Part shown: positions 5,599 through 12,202 of the stretch, one piece after another
Layout of the letters: each line of letters opens with the position of its first letter
Numbering within the stretch: the first letter of the stretch is position 1
Source: CAYUHZ01 sp964444625
Lineage (GTDB): Bacteria; Patescibacteriota; Patescibacteriia; Patescibacteriales; GWC2-42-12
Direction of reading: 5' to 3'
Assembly (NCBI GenBank): GCA_964444625.1
Contig: CAYUHZ010000026.1
Location: 1 to 12,202 of the forward strand
DNA: 12,202 bases
Notes under the pieces: model-generated
Told to the model about the DNA's origin: nothing
Database searches by the model: none
What the model saw: only the letters and a program-made list of their open reading frames with translations
Position numbers and translations under genes: made by a program

Positions 5599-6957
5599 TC
5601 AAAAATCTCTTAATTTCCTAATTCCTTCGTGTTTCTGGATTCGTTCTAAGGCTTTGGCTTCGATTTGGCGAATACGCTCGCGGGTAACGTCAAACTCCCT
5701 GCCCACTTCTTCCAAAGTATGAGCAACGCCATCCACTAGGCCGAAGCGCATTTCCAGTATTTTTTGTTCGCGGGGCGTCAATTCTACAATCACTTGTTTG
5801 ACATAGTCCTTCAAAAGCTGCAAAGCGGCCGAACGGTCAGGTGTGATGTTTTTCTTGTCTTCAATAAAATCCTCCAGCGTTGAATCTTCTTCGTCTTCGC
5901 CGATGGTAGTACCCAGCGAAATGGTATCTTGAGAAATTTTAATCACGTGCCTGACCCTATCAATCTCTTCACCCATCTCGGCGGCGATTTCTTCTGGTAA
6001 TGGTTCACGGCCCAAATCTTGAATCAATTGACGTTCAATTTGCTGAAATTTGTTAATTGTTTCCACCATGTGAACAGGAATACGAATCGTACGCGATTGG
6101 TCGGCCAAAGCTCTGGTAATCGCTTGCCTGATCCACCAAGTGGCATAAGTGGAAAATTTATAGCCCTTGCGATATTCAAACTTTTCCACCGCTCTGAATA
6201 AGCCGATATTGCCCTCTTGAATTAAATCCAACAATGACAAACCCTTAGAACCGGTGAATTTCTTGGCAATTGATACGACCAAGCGCAAGTTAGCTTCAAT
6301 CAACCTCCGCTCCGCGTCCTTATCGCCCTTTTCTTTTCTCTTAGCCAGCTCGACTTCTTCATCACCCGAGAGCAATGGCACCTTGCCGATTTCGCGCAAA
6401 TACATCTGGATTGAATCGGAACTTAGTTCGGAAATATCAAATTTCTTCTTATCATTGACAAATTGGCTCATGTTCTGCGCGCCAGTTTTTTTCTTGCCTT
6501 CGCTTGCTAAATCCAATACCCCCCCCGTATCTTCAATGATCTGCACGCAATTCTTCTGCAAATCTTCTAGTGTTAATTCGTAATCATAAACGTATTCCTC
6601 TACTTCAGGAAAAATATGCAACAACTCTGTTTCAGTGACAAAACCGCGCGACCTGCCCTTGCTAATTAATTCCTTAATCTGCTGTCCGGTAGGTTTAATC
6701 GTTTCTTGTTTTAGCGGGGCATGAATCTTAATCTCGGCCTTGAGTTTAATTTCATTTTTTTTCTTGGTTTTTTCCGGTCTTCGCCTTACAACCTGCTTTT
6801 TCGCCACTTTCTTTTTTTCCGGCTTTTTTGCTTTCTGAGTTTTTTTAACAGTAATCTTCTTCGTCAATTTGACCTTTTTAACTATTTTCGCCACTTTCTT
6901 TTTTTCCTGCTTTTTTTTGGCTTTTTGGCTTTTATTTTTTTTCATAATTTCGGCCAA
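5599..6957 (-). CDS. rpoD: Primary RNA polymerase sigma factor (RpoD/SigA)
   Basis: This is the housekeeping sigma-70 factor. It directs RNA polymerase to the TTGACA/TATAAT promoters seen in this window. Of 452 residues, the first 80 or so are a lysine-rich, low-complexity extension. Region 1.1 follows (about 88-150; IKELISKGRSRGFVTETELLHIFP), then region 1.2 (180-212; DSIQMYLREIGKVPLLSGDEEVELAKR), region 2 (217-290) with the -10 recognition and melting helix YKFSTYATWWIRQAITRALADQSRTIRIPVHM, region 3 (298-375) and region 4 (385-446) with the -35 helix-turn-helix TLEEVGREFDVTRERIRQIEAKALERI. All core motifs are intact. The longest frame begins at TTG 6957. An ATG four codons later (6945, MKKNKS) is an equally good start, and neither has a clear Shine-Dalgarno site. 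It lies 25 bases after dnaG in the classic dnaG-rpoD order. Confidence 0.97.
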   Translation of the reverse strand: MAEIMKKNKSQKAKKKQEKKKVAKIVKKVKLTKKITVKKTQKAKKPEKKKVAKKQVVRRRPEKTKKKNEIKLKAEIKIHAPLKQETIKPTGQQIKELISKGRSRGFVTETELLHIFPEVEEYVYDYELTLEDLQKNCVQIIEDTGGVLDLASEGKKKTGAQNMSQFVNDKKKFDISELSSDSIQMYLREIGKVPLLSGDEEVELAKRKEKGDKDAERRLIEANLRLVVSIAKKFTGSKGLSLLDLIQEGNIGLFRAVEKFEYRKGYKFSTYATWWIRQAITRALADQSRTIRIPVHMVETINKFQQIERQLIQDLGREPLPEEIAAEMGEEIDRVRHVIKISQDTISLGTTIGEDEEDSTLEDFIEDKKNITPDRSAALQLLKDYVKQVIVELTPREQKILEMRFGLVDGVAHTLEEVGREFDVTRERIRQIEAKALERIQKHEGIRKLRDF

Positions 6958-6982
6958 ATTTATTATTTGAACTTAACTATAA

Positions 6983-8875
6983 TTAATTTTCCAACTCTCT
7001 AATTTCTATGACAACTCGCTTTAATTCTTCCATCAACTGATTCAAATTGGCGCCGACCTCAATTGTTTGCTTATTGGTTTGGCGCAAGGCGTTGGCTTCC
7101 GATTCTGCTTGGGTTATTAATCTGGTAATCTCTTTCAAACGATTATTTAAAAAATTCTTTTTTAGTTGATTGGAAATTTTTCTGATTTCTTGCTGGGCTT
7201 GTTCTGCTTCAAACTCAAAATAATCCTTATCCCCCAAGAGAACCAGTCGGTCTAAAACTTGAGGTTGGTTAACTGTTTTATGCTCTTGACTGGCTTCTTC
7301 CAGCCAAATTCTAAGATTTTGATAATCAAAAACAATCTCAGTAACACCGTCTTGATTACTGCTTTTTTCAATAAGATAATTATAATAGATTATTAAGCTA
7401 TTGTAAATAGCCCTAATCTCCTCTCCCGCCAAGTGTTCAGGTAAAATTCGGTTAAAAATATCTTCCCAGAAAGAAGGAAATTTTATCCCCAATGAAAGCA
7501 ATGATTCAGAAAGCGCCTCTTCTCTAGTGGTTATTTTAACTTCTGGCGTTCTAATAGAAGAAATATCATTTTTTCTGCTATAATTTTTTTGTTTAACGTT
7601 CTGCAAGGCTTCATAGAGAATTCTTTCTTCTATCTCAATCGCTTGGCTCAATTTCTTCAACCAATATGACTTTTCAATTTTATTGCCCAGTTTAGCGACA
7701 ATTGGCAATAACTTTTTTGCCATCTGGCGCCGTTCAGCCGCTTTTGACAGATCAAGACCGATCAATGTTTTGTCAAAATAGTACTGCATCATGGGTTTAG
7801 CTTGCTCAATCGCTAGGCGCCAATTGGCCGGTTTCTGCCTAATGCATTCGTCAGGATCCTTAAAGCCCCCAATCTCAATCACACGGATATCCATTTCGGC
7901 GCCCAAGGCGACATCAATCCCTCTTTCAGCTGCCAGCAAACCGGCTTCATCCATGTCAAAAGCCAAGGCAATTTTCTGGCTGTAACGCTTGATTAAATTA
8001 ACCTGATCAATAGTAAGCGCCGTGCCAGAAGAAGCGATGGTATTAGTAAAACCATTTTGGTGAGCGGTTATTGCGTCCATCTGGCCTTCAACCAATACAG
8101 CCAAATCCGCTCGCTTGATTGGCTGTTTAGCTCGATCCATGCCGAATAGTATTTTTGATTTGTCATAAATCATGGTCTGAGGAGTGTTGATATACTTGCC
8201 CAATTTTTCGGTCGCTTCCTTTGCCGGATCAACTCTGGCCGAAAAACCGACCGTATCGCAGTTGATATCGCGCAAAGGGAACATAATTCTGCCCCGAAAT
8301 CGATCGTAAAAGCCGGATCTTCCCTCGCGCTTAATTGTTAAGCCGGACATAAAAATCTCATTTTCATTAAAGCCCTTATCTATCAACCAACGCGATAAAA
8401 AATCCCAGGAATCAAGACTGTATCCGATTTGCCATTCTTCAATCGTCTCAGCGGTTAAACCGCGTTTTGCCAGATAAAACCTGATACTCTCGGCTTGCTG
8501 GCTCTTTAGTAATTGATGATGAAAAAATTTAGCTGCCAATAAATTGATGTCCAACAGTCGATTTTTCTTTGAATCAAGCGTATGATCAAAATTTTTCAAG
8601 GCAACGCCGGCCTTTCGCGCTAAAATACGCAGAGCTTCCGGGAAGGCAATGCCTTCTATTTCCATTAAAAAAGAAAAAGCGTCGCCGCCCTTACCGCAAC
8701 CAAAACAATGCCATATCTGCTTCTCCGGGTTAACCATGAAAGATGGGGATTTTTCGTGGTGGAATGGGCAAAGGGCGCGAAAATTTATTCCAGCTGCCTT
8801 TAGCTGGATATATTCACGGATTACTTCCACGATATCAAGTTTTGCTTTGACCTCATCGGAGGGATTAATCGGCAT
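6983..8875 (-). CDS. dnaG: DNA primase
   Basis: DnaG makes the RNA primers for chromosome replication and works with the replicative helicase. Of 630 residues, the N-terminus holds the CHC2 zinc-binding domain (C36-PF-H39 and C57-FG-C60). The core RNA polymerase domain includes YDRFRGRIMFPLRD (190-203), followed by the Toprim fold with VEGQMDAI (262-269, catalytic E264) and AFDMDEAG (305-312, metal-binding D307 and D309). The C-terminal 250 residues are helical and diverged and would include the helicase-binding part (EEALSESLLSLGIKFPSFWEDIF region). The length is normal for bacterial DnaG. No Shine-Dalgarno site is visible before ATG 8875. The gene follows the 153-residue unknown gene by 15 bases and precedes rpoD by 25 bases, as one operon. 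Confidence 0.97.
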   Translation of the reverse strand: MPINPSDEVKAKLDIVEVIREYIQLKAAGINFRALCPFHHEKSPSFMVNPEKQIWHCFGCGKGGDAFSFLMEIEGIAFPEALRILARKAGVALKNFDHTLDSKKNRLLDINLLAAKFFHHQLLKSQQAESIRFYLAKRGLTAETIEEWQIGYSLDSWDFLSRWLIDKGFNENEIFMSGLTIKREGRSGFYDRFRGRIMFPLRDINCDTVGFSARVDPAKEATEKLGKYINTPQTMIYDKSKILFGMDRAKQPIKRADLAVLVEGQMDAITAHQNGFTNTIASSGTALTIDQVNLIKRYSQKIALAFDMDEAGLLAAERGIDVALGAEMDIRVIEIGGFKDPDECIRQKPANWRLAIEQAKPMMQYYFDKTLIGLDLSKAAERRQMAKKLLPIVAKLGNKIEKSYWLKKLSQAIEIEERILYEALQNVKQKNYSRKNDISSIRTPEVKITTREEALSESLLSLGIKFPSFWEDIFNRILPEHLAGEEIRAIYNSLIIYYNYLIEKSSNQDGVTEIVFDYQNLRIWLEEASQEHKTVNQPQVLDRLVLLGDKDYFEFEAEQAQQEIRKISNQLKKNFLNNRLKEITRLITQAESEANALRQTNKQTIEVGANLNQLMEELKRVVIEIRELEN

Positions 8876-8890
8876 AGCTATTATAAATTT

Positions 8891-9352
8891 TTAGATATTA
8901 AAAATTTTTTTCCACCAGCTAACTTTACTACGAACCGGCACCGGAGTTTCTTCCAGTTTTCTCTGGCCATAGAATAGGGCATGATTTCTTCCATTTGCTT
9001 TATCTTCTGTCTTATTCTCTCTGTCTATTGACGTGCTACTGGGCGCGCGCAAATTTACAATCAACTGTTTTAAACGGGTTATCTCTTGTTCAATCACCTC
9101 TCCCTCATATTCGCCGCTATGCCGGTTATAGCCGGCGTAACTGGCTTGCTTTTGGTCCAAGTGCAAATTCAAAATAAACTGCTGATCGTTTTCCTGGCTG
9201 TAAAGATGAAGACGTGGATAGCGTCCACCGCCCAAAACTCTAGAAAAACTGCCCTGACTGGTACGGCGATCTTCGTGGTAACTATAACCGGCCAGACGTA
9301 AAAGTTGAGGCAAATTAATATTCAAATATTTTTTATTTAATATTAGCTTCAT
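8891..9352 (-). CDS. Unknown protein leading the dnaG-rpoD operon (153 aa)
   Basis: I cannot assign a family. The first 100 residues look folded: MKLILNKKYLNINLPQLLRLAGYSYHED, then an RLHLYSQENDQQFILNLHLDQKQ strand pair (47-69), SYAGYNRHSGEYEGEVIEQEITRLKQLI (71-98). A polar, probably disordered linker follows (104-138), then a short basic aromatic tail, SWWKKIFNI (145-153), that could touch the membrane or a partner protein. In Escherichia coli the gene before dnaG is rpsU; this protein shows no likeness to ribosomal protein S21. Its place 15 bases before dnaG, with a shared promoter, suggests it is made together with primase and sigma factor. ATG 9352 has no strong ribosome site. Confidence 0.8.
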   Translation of the reverse strand: MKLILNKKYLNINLPQLLRLAGYSYHEDRRTSQGSFSRVLGGGRYPRLHLYSQENDQQFILNLHLDQKQASYAGYNRHSGEYEGEVIEQEITRLKQLIVNLRAPSSTSIDRENKTEDKANGRNHALFYGQRKLEETPVPVRSKVSWWKKIFNI

Positions 9353-9403
9353 TTCTTTATTTATTTTTTTACCGATAGCATAGTAGATACTACCAGTAAT
9401 TTA

Positions 9404-9432
9404 ACTATAAATCAAAGCCAAAAATTGGTCAA
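9404..9432 (-). promoter_or_regulatory. Promoter of the unknown-dnaG-rpoD operon
   Basis: On the minus strand, TTGACC (9432-9427) is followed by exactly 17 bases and TATAGT (9409-9404), 5/6 matches at each box. Transcription should start near 9397, about 45 bases before ATG 9352. A small inverted repeat, GTAG-ata-CTAC, lies in the leader. Confidence 0.7.
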
Positions 9433-9448
9433 AAATATTTTTTTCTGC

Positions 9449-9454
9449 TAACAT
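9449..9454 (+). promoter_or_regulatory. -10 box of the ZIP gene, suggesting a leaderless transcript
   Basis: TAACAT (4/6 to TATAAT) ends six bases before ATG 9461, with TTGGTC 18 bases upstream (9425-9430) as a possible -35. Transcription would start at or next to the start codon. No Shine-Dalgarno site is present, which fits leaderless translation. The box match is modest. Confidence 0.35.
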
Positions 9455-9460
9455 ATCAAT

Positions 9461-10210
9461 ATGACGACAGTTTGCTATTACAGTCTGACCAGCGTAATTA
9501 TTGTTTCGCTCATATCTTTGGTGGGCGTATTTACCTTTGGCTTGAAATTAAGCTTTTTAAAAAAAATTACTGTTTTACTCGTTAGTTTTTCCGCTGGCGC
9601 TTTGCTGGGAGATGCCTTGATCCATTTGTTGCCGGAAGCAACAAAAAATAACCAAGGGCTGGCGCTGTGGCTTTGGGTCTTAGGCGGTATTATAGTTTTT
9701 TTTGTTTTGGAAAAAATAATTTTTTGGCGCCACTGCCATATTCCAACTTCAGAAAAACACCCTCATCCTCTTGGCATAATGAATATGATCGGTGACGGTT
9801 TGCATAATTTCATTGATGGAGCCATGATTGCCGGATCTTTCTTAATCAGTCTGCCGCTCGGTTTAACGACAACTATCGCTATCATCGCGCATGAAATACC
9901 ACAAGAAATAGGAAATTTCGGCGTTTTGATGCATGCCGGCTATGGTCGACTAAGAGCCTTGGCGCTAAACTTTCTAAGTGCAATTTTTGCCATCTTGGGG
10001 ACAATCATAACTCTCGTTTTTGGAAGCAAATTAGATGGTTTAGTTGATCTAATCATCCCCTTTACCGCCGGTAGTTTTATTTATATCGCTACCGCTGATT
10101 TATTGCCAGAACTAAAAAAAGAACCGCAACTACTTTCCTCATTAAATCAGCTGATTTTTATCCTTTTTGGCATTGGCTTGATGTTAATCTTGAAATTTCT
10201 ATTAGAATAA
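9461..10210 (+). CDS. ZIP-family divalent metal transporter
   Basis: This is an inner-membrane transporter that brings zinc or similar divalent metals (iron, manganese) into the cytoplasm. It has 249 residues and about eight hydrophobic segments, close to the usual bacterial ZIP size. Family signatures are SAGALLGDALIHLLPEA (44-60), GDGLHNFIDGAMIAGSF in helix 4 (111-127; H115, N116 and D119 as metal ligands), HEIPQEIGNFGVL in helix 5 (144-156; H144, E145, Q148 and E149) and AGSFIYIATADLLPEL (203-218). The cytoplasmic loop before helix 4 is histidine-rich (HCHIPTSEKHPHP, 91-103), as in many ZIPs, and may hold metal temporarily. The gene is alone, divergent from the dnaG operon and separated by 197 bases from greA. 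Metal preference cannot be read from the sequence. Confidence 0.93.
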   Translation: MTTVCYYSLTSVIIVSLISLVGVFTFGLKLSFLKKITVLLVSFSAGALLGDALIHLLPEATKNNQGLALWLWVLGGIIVFFVLEKIIFWRHCHIPTSEKHPHPLGIMNMIGDGLHNFIDGAMIAGSFLISLPLGLTTTIAIIAHEIPQEIGNFGVLMHAGYGRLRALALNFLSAIFAILGTIITLVFGSKLDGLVDLIIPFTAGSFIYIATADLLPELKKEPQLLSSLNQLIFILFGIGLMLILKFLLE

Positions 10211-10394
10211 TTTTAAAATTATCGCTTTATAATAATCTCCACACATGATTAAAAACCGCACCAAAAAAATTGTTTTGTCATATAGGACTTCCTATTCATC
10301 TCCACTCTCCCTATCGTCTCATCTGTTCGCTTATCCAATCAGACATAATTTTCTGTTGAGGCAATAAATTAATAATTAATCATGCATCCTCGGC

Positions 10395-10400
10395 TATAAT
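10395..10400 (+). promoter_or_regulatory. Consensus -10 box directly before greA (probable leaderless start)
   Basis: A perfect TATAAT ends seven bases before ATG 10408, so transcription would begin at or within one base of the start codon. No Shine-Dalgarno site lies between. A convincing -35 is not seen at the usual spacing. The rest of the 197-base gap after the ZIP gene holds only AT-rich sequence, with no gene or clear terminator. Confidence 0.5.
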
Positions 10401-10407
10401 CAAATAA

Positions 10408-10914
10408 ATGCGCGTACCAATCAGAAAACATGGCAAATATACCCACTTAAAGCCAGATCCTAGTTTAACCCAAGAAAAAATCGACGAACTAAAATTCAAA
10501 GTCGAAAGATTAAAAAAGATTGTCCGGCAAAGAGCGATTGAGGAAACAAAACGTTTGGCTGAAATGGGCGACTTTTCAGAAAATGCCGCCTACCAAATTG
10601 CCAAAGGAAAATTACGAGGCATAAATCAAAGAATCATAGAAATTGAAGACCATTTAAAAAATGCGGAAATTATTATTACGCCCTACGATATTGATCGGGT
10701 AAAATTGGGTCACAAAGTAACGATTGAATCAGACGGCAAGCAAAAAACTTATCTTATCCTTGGCTCGTCTGAAGCCGATCCTGCCAAAGGAATTATATCT
10801 CACAACTCCCCCCTTGGCTCGGCTTTGCTGGGTAAAAAAACCGGAGATCTAATATCAATAAAAATTAACAACCGCTCAGTTAGATATCGCGTTGTTAAAA
10901 TTGAATTTAAATGA
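10408..10914 (+). CDS. greA: GreA/GreB-family transcript cleavage factor
   Basis: Gre factors enter the secondary channel of stalled RNA polymerase and stimulate cleavage of backtracked RNA. The 168-residue protein has the N-terminal coiled coil (about 20-90) with the tip motif MGDFSENAAYQIAKGKLRGI (53-72), where D55 and E58 are the acidic residues that coordinate the catalytic magnesium. The C-terminal FKBP-like domain has VKLGHKVTIES (98-108) and the typical ISHNSPLGSALLGKKTGDLI (130-149). An extra basic N-terminal stretch, MRVPIRKHGKYTHLKPDPS, is somewhat unusual for GreA and recalls GreB-like members, so GreA versus GreB is not fully settled. The TGA stop (10912-10914) lies inside the 29-bp repeat that leads to its terminator. 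Confidence 0.93.
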   Translation: MRVPIRKHGKYTHLKPDPSLTQEKIDELKFKVERLKKIVRQRAIEETKRLAEMGDFSENAAYQIAKGKLRGINQRIIEIEDHLKNAEIIITPYDIDRVKLGHKVTIESDGKQKTYLILGSSEADPAKGIISHNSPLGSALLGKKTGDLISIKINNRSVRYRVVKIEFK

Positions 10915-10937
10915 CGTCCTCCCCGCACTCAAAAGCC
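10909..10937. repeat. 29-bp 3'-end repeat, copy 2
   Basis: This copy is identical to 5529-5557. It includes the greA stop codon TGA and flows into the left arm of the terminator hairpin. The two copies differ just after this point (TCCCGG against GCCCTA), while keeping the ability to form a hairpin. Confidence 0.85.
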
Positions 10938-10959
10938 GCCCTAACGGGACGGCTTTTTT
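10931..10959 (+). terminator. Rho-independent terminator of greA
   Basis: AAAAGCCG-CCC pairs with GGG-(A)-CGGCTTTT (11 bp with one bulged A) around loop TAAC, with a run of six T (10954-10959). An outer pair, CCCCGCA (10921-10927) with TGCGGGG (10962-10968), can lengthen the structure. Confidence 0.85.
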
Positions 10960-10962
10960 CAT

Positions 10963-11043
10963 GCGGGGTTTCCTCTGCTCCATTCATCCCCGCCCTCCTG
11001 CGGCGGCTCCTGGACCCGCCGCCTTAGTCGGGCGGGGTTTCCT
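10963..11043. repeat. GC-rich nested inverted repeats flanked by GCGGGGTTTCCT direct repeats
   Basis: Outer arms CCCCGCCC (10988-10995) and GGGCGGGG (11030-11037) enclose inner arms GCGGCGG (11000-11006) and CCGCCGC (11016-11022). GCGGGGTTTCCT occurs at 10963-10974 and again at 11032-11043. CCCCGC at 10988 can pair with either copy, so alternative folds compete. The stretch is far richer in G and C than its surroundings. It may be a compound terminator or the remnant of a small repeat element. Confidence 0.7.
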
Positions 11044-11053
11044 GTTAAGGTAT

Positions 11054-11081
11054 AAAAAAGCGCTTGTCAGCGCTCTTTTTT
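11054..11081. terminator. Bidirectional terminator, mainly for the SPFH gene
   Basis: AGCGCT (11059-11064) and AGCGCT (11069-11074) form a perfect 6-bp stem around a four-base loop. On the minus strand the stem is followed directly by TTTTTTATA, a good terminator 19 bases after the SPFH stop. On the + strand it is followed by CTTTTTTATA, so it can also act as a backstop for greA transcription. Confidence 0.8.
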
Positions 11082-11099
11082 ATAAAAATTTTATTATTC

Positions 11100-11918
11100 T
11101 TACTGCTGAGGCAATCCGATGAATGGATTGGCGCCGCCCCAATAAACGGGAGTCTTGCCGTCCCATTTTTCTATCCAACGCAATTCAACCACCTTGACAT
11201 TAGCAGACAATGCTTGAGCTTCGGTTCTGATCGCCTTGGCCTTGCCTTCAGCTTCAGCTACCCTCTGCTCGGCTTCAATTTTAATTCTCTCCAAATCCCT
11301 TTCCGATTTCAGTTTCAACTGTTCGGCAGTAACCTTGGCTTCAATCGCTTCATTAAATGCCTTAGAAAAATCAAAGGCGGTTATATTCAATTCGTCTACG
11401 ACGATATGGTTTTTAGACAATCTTTCTAATAAATTCATCTTAATTTGTTCTTTAACATTTTCACGCTTGACAATCAATTCTTCTGCGGTAAATTTTGCAG
11501 TTGTTGCTTTGACTGCCTCCTGAATAGATGGGGCGATTATCCTTGCATTGTAATCCTTGCCCACTTCTTGCCAAACTTTGTTTACCGCGCTTGGTAACAA
11601 ATGATAGTTAATCGCCACCCTGGAAGTAACAATCTGCAAATCCTTGGATGAAGCGCTGGCAGGAACCTCATCTTTCTGAATTTTTACATCCATTTTTTGC
11701 ACTTCTTGAATAAAGGGTATTTTAAAGTACAGACCTTCATCAAAAACCTTGTCTTGAACGGCGCCAAATTGCAATAATACGCCTCGCTCACCTGCGCCGA
11801 CTGTGCCGATACCATTTAATAGAACAAAAAAGCCTAATAAAATCACTAAAAAAGTAGGGACACTTTTTCTTAATTTGTTTAAATCCTCAATTTTTTGAGG
11901 ATCGATTACTTTATCCAT
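11100..11918 (-). CDS. SPFH/prohibitin-family membrane protein
   Basis: SPFH proteins form large membrane-attached rings that often organise or guard membrane proteases such as FtsH. The 272-residue protein has a cytoplasmic N-terminus (1-20), one membrane helix (about 21-41; VPTFLVILLGFFVLLNGIGTV), then the SPFH/Band-7 domain (43-195) with the typical GERGVLLQFGAVQDKVFDEGLYFKIPFIQEVQKMDVKIQ start and LERLSKNHIVVDELNITAFDFSKAFNEAIEAKVTAEQ end. A charged coiled coil follows (196-240; KLKSERDLERIKIEAEQRVAEAEGKAKAI). The C-terminus WDGKTPVYWGGANPFIGLPQQ resembles the tail of bacterial prohibitin homologues. The length is typical. No convincing promoter or Shine-Dalgarno site is seen upstream; an AT-rich TAAATT ends six bases before ATG 11918. 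No protease gene is adjacent here. Confidence 0.92.
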   Translation of the reverse strand: MDKVIDPQKIEDLNKLRKSVPTFLVILLGFFVLLNGIGTVGAGERGVLLQFGAVQDKVFDEGLYFKIPFIQEVQKMDVKIQKDEVPASASSKDLQIVTSRVAINYHLLPSAVNKVWQEVGKDYNARIIAPSIQEAVKATTAKFTAEELIVKRENVKEQIKMNLLERLSKNHIVVDELNITAFDFSKAFNEAIEAKVTAEQLKLKSERDLERIKIEAEQRVAEAEGKAKAIRTEAQALSANVKVVELRWIEKWDGKTPVYWGGANPFIGLPQQ

Positions 11919-12202
11919 AGATTTAATTTAATTATTACAGAACTTACGCGTTTGGCGCTATTTTTATAACTTTTTAGAAAATAATCTAATTCTAGATATA
12001 AAAATAGGCTGAATTTTTATAATTCATTTCAAAAATTACTTCGCATAATGTCAAACGGTAAGTCCCATATTAGTTAATTATTGCTAAAATTTTAACATAA
12101 AAAAATTTTTTTGAAAAGGGTATGTATAGTTAACAATCAAAGGTGCATAACTTCAGTCACATATTGGGTCTGTCGCCAATTAAGTCGCCGCTAGGCGACT
12201 AA
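11919..12202. other. Intergenic end region without a recognisable gene
   Basis: This stretch is AT-rich with no long open frame in any direction. It contains an AT-only-stem hairpin, TATAAAAAT-aggctga-ATTTTTATA (11997-12021), and near the edge AGTCGCC-gcta-GGCGACT (12183-12200), a 7-bp GC-rich stem with an extra GTCGCC copy at 12172-12177. The latter could be the start of a terminator or repeat continuing past the window. Promoter-like boxes exist but none is convincing. Confidence 0.4.

Noticed and set aside
6721..7002. Phenylalanine-rich open frame opposite the start of rpoD
   Set aside because: It is the antisense of the lysine-rich sigma factor N-terminus; AAA/AAG codons read backwards give F and L runs.
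10207..10222. Perfect 16-base palindrome ATAATTTTAAAATTAT over the ZIP stop codon
   Set aside because: It is made only of A and T in an AT-rich spacer, lacks a loop and T-tract of terminator type, and is probably chance.
10892..11122. A 76-residue open frame running through the greA end and the GC-rich hairpins
   Set aside because: It overlaps greA in another frame and consists largely of translated inverted repeats and terminators, with no ribosome site, so it is not a gene.
13..12179. TTGGCGACA at 13-21 is the reverse complement of TGTCGCCAA at 12171-12179, as if the window had inverted ends
   Set aside because: Nine bases at unrelated positions near the edges is expected by chance and nothing else matches around them.
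1..12202. CRISPR arrays, tRNA or rRNA genes, insertion sequences
   Set aside because: No regularly spaced repeats, cloverleaf or rRNA-like stretches, transposase genes or IS-like ends were seen on either strand.

Overview
The window looks like a piece of a small, AT-rich bacterial genome, most likely a Patescibacteria (Candidate Phyla Radiation) lineage. This is an inference from the compact lysine-rich genes, short spacers, the rather diverged versions of housekeeping proteins, and a dnaG-rpoD block led by a small unknown gene. TGA is used as an ordinary stop (for example at the ends of the PPC-domain gene and the GreA gene), so the UGA-recoded Gracilibacteria/SR1 lineages are excluded.

Layout. 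1-663: a PPC/DUF296 protein overlapping a 47-residue one-helix membrane protein (+). A shared hairpin at 678-712 separates them from 724-2541 (-), an unusual fusion of a truncated UDP-sugar dehydrogenase with a UDP-sugar 4-epimerase-like SDR. A divergent promoter region (2542-2806) leads into a + strand unit: a probable GH57-like sugar-hydrolase gene broken by three successive -1 frame changes (2807-4087), then two tightly coupled unknown genes (4098-5279, 5272-5529) with strong Shine-Dalgarno sites. A bidirectional terminator at 5551-5588 lies between that unit and the convergent macromolecular-synthesis operon (-): unknown protein, DNA primase DnaG, primary sigma factor RpoD, driven by a good promoter at 9404-9432. 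Divergent from it are a ZIP metal transporter (9461-10210) and a GreA-type elongation factor (10408-10914). The GreA gene ends in the same 29-bp sequence found at the end of the unknown + strand operon, followed by a GC-rich run of nested hairpins (10921-11081). The last gene is an SPFH/prohibitin-like membrane protein (11100-11918, -). The final 284 bases hold no gene that I can recognise.

Functionally, the window combines core information processing (primase, sigma factor, transcript-cleavage factor) with envelope and nucleotide-sugar functions (dehydrogenase-epimerase fusion, decayed GH57-like enzyme, prohibitin, metal uptake). The most unusual points are the dehydrogenase-epimerase fusion, the multiply frameshifted enzyme beside two unknown genes, the 29-bp 3'-end repeat carrying terminators, and the GC-rich competing hairpins after greA.
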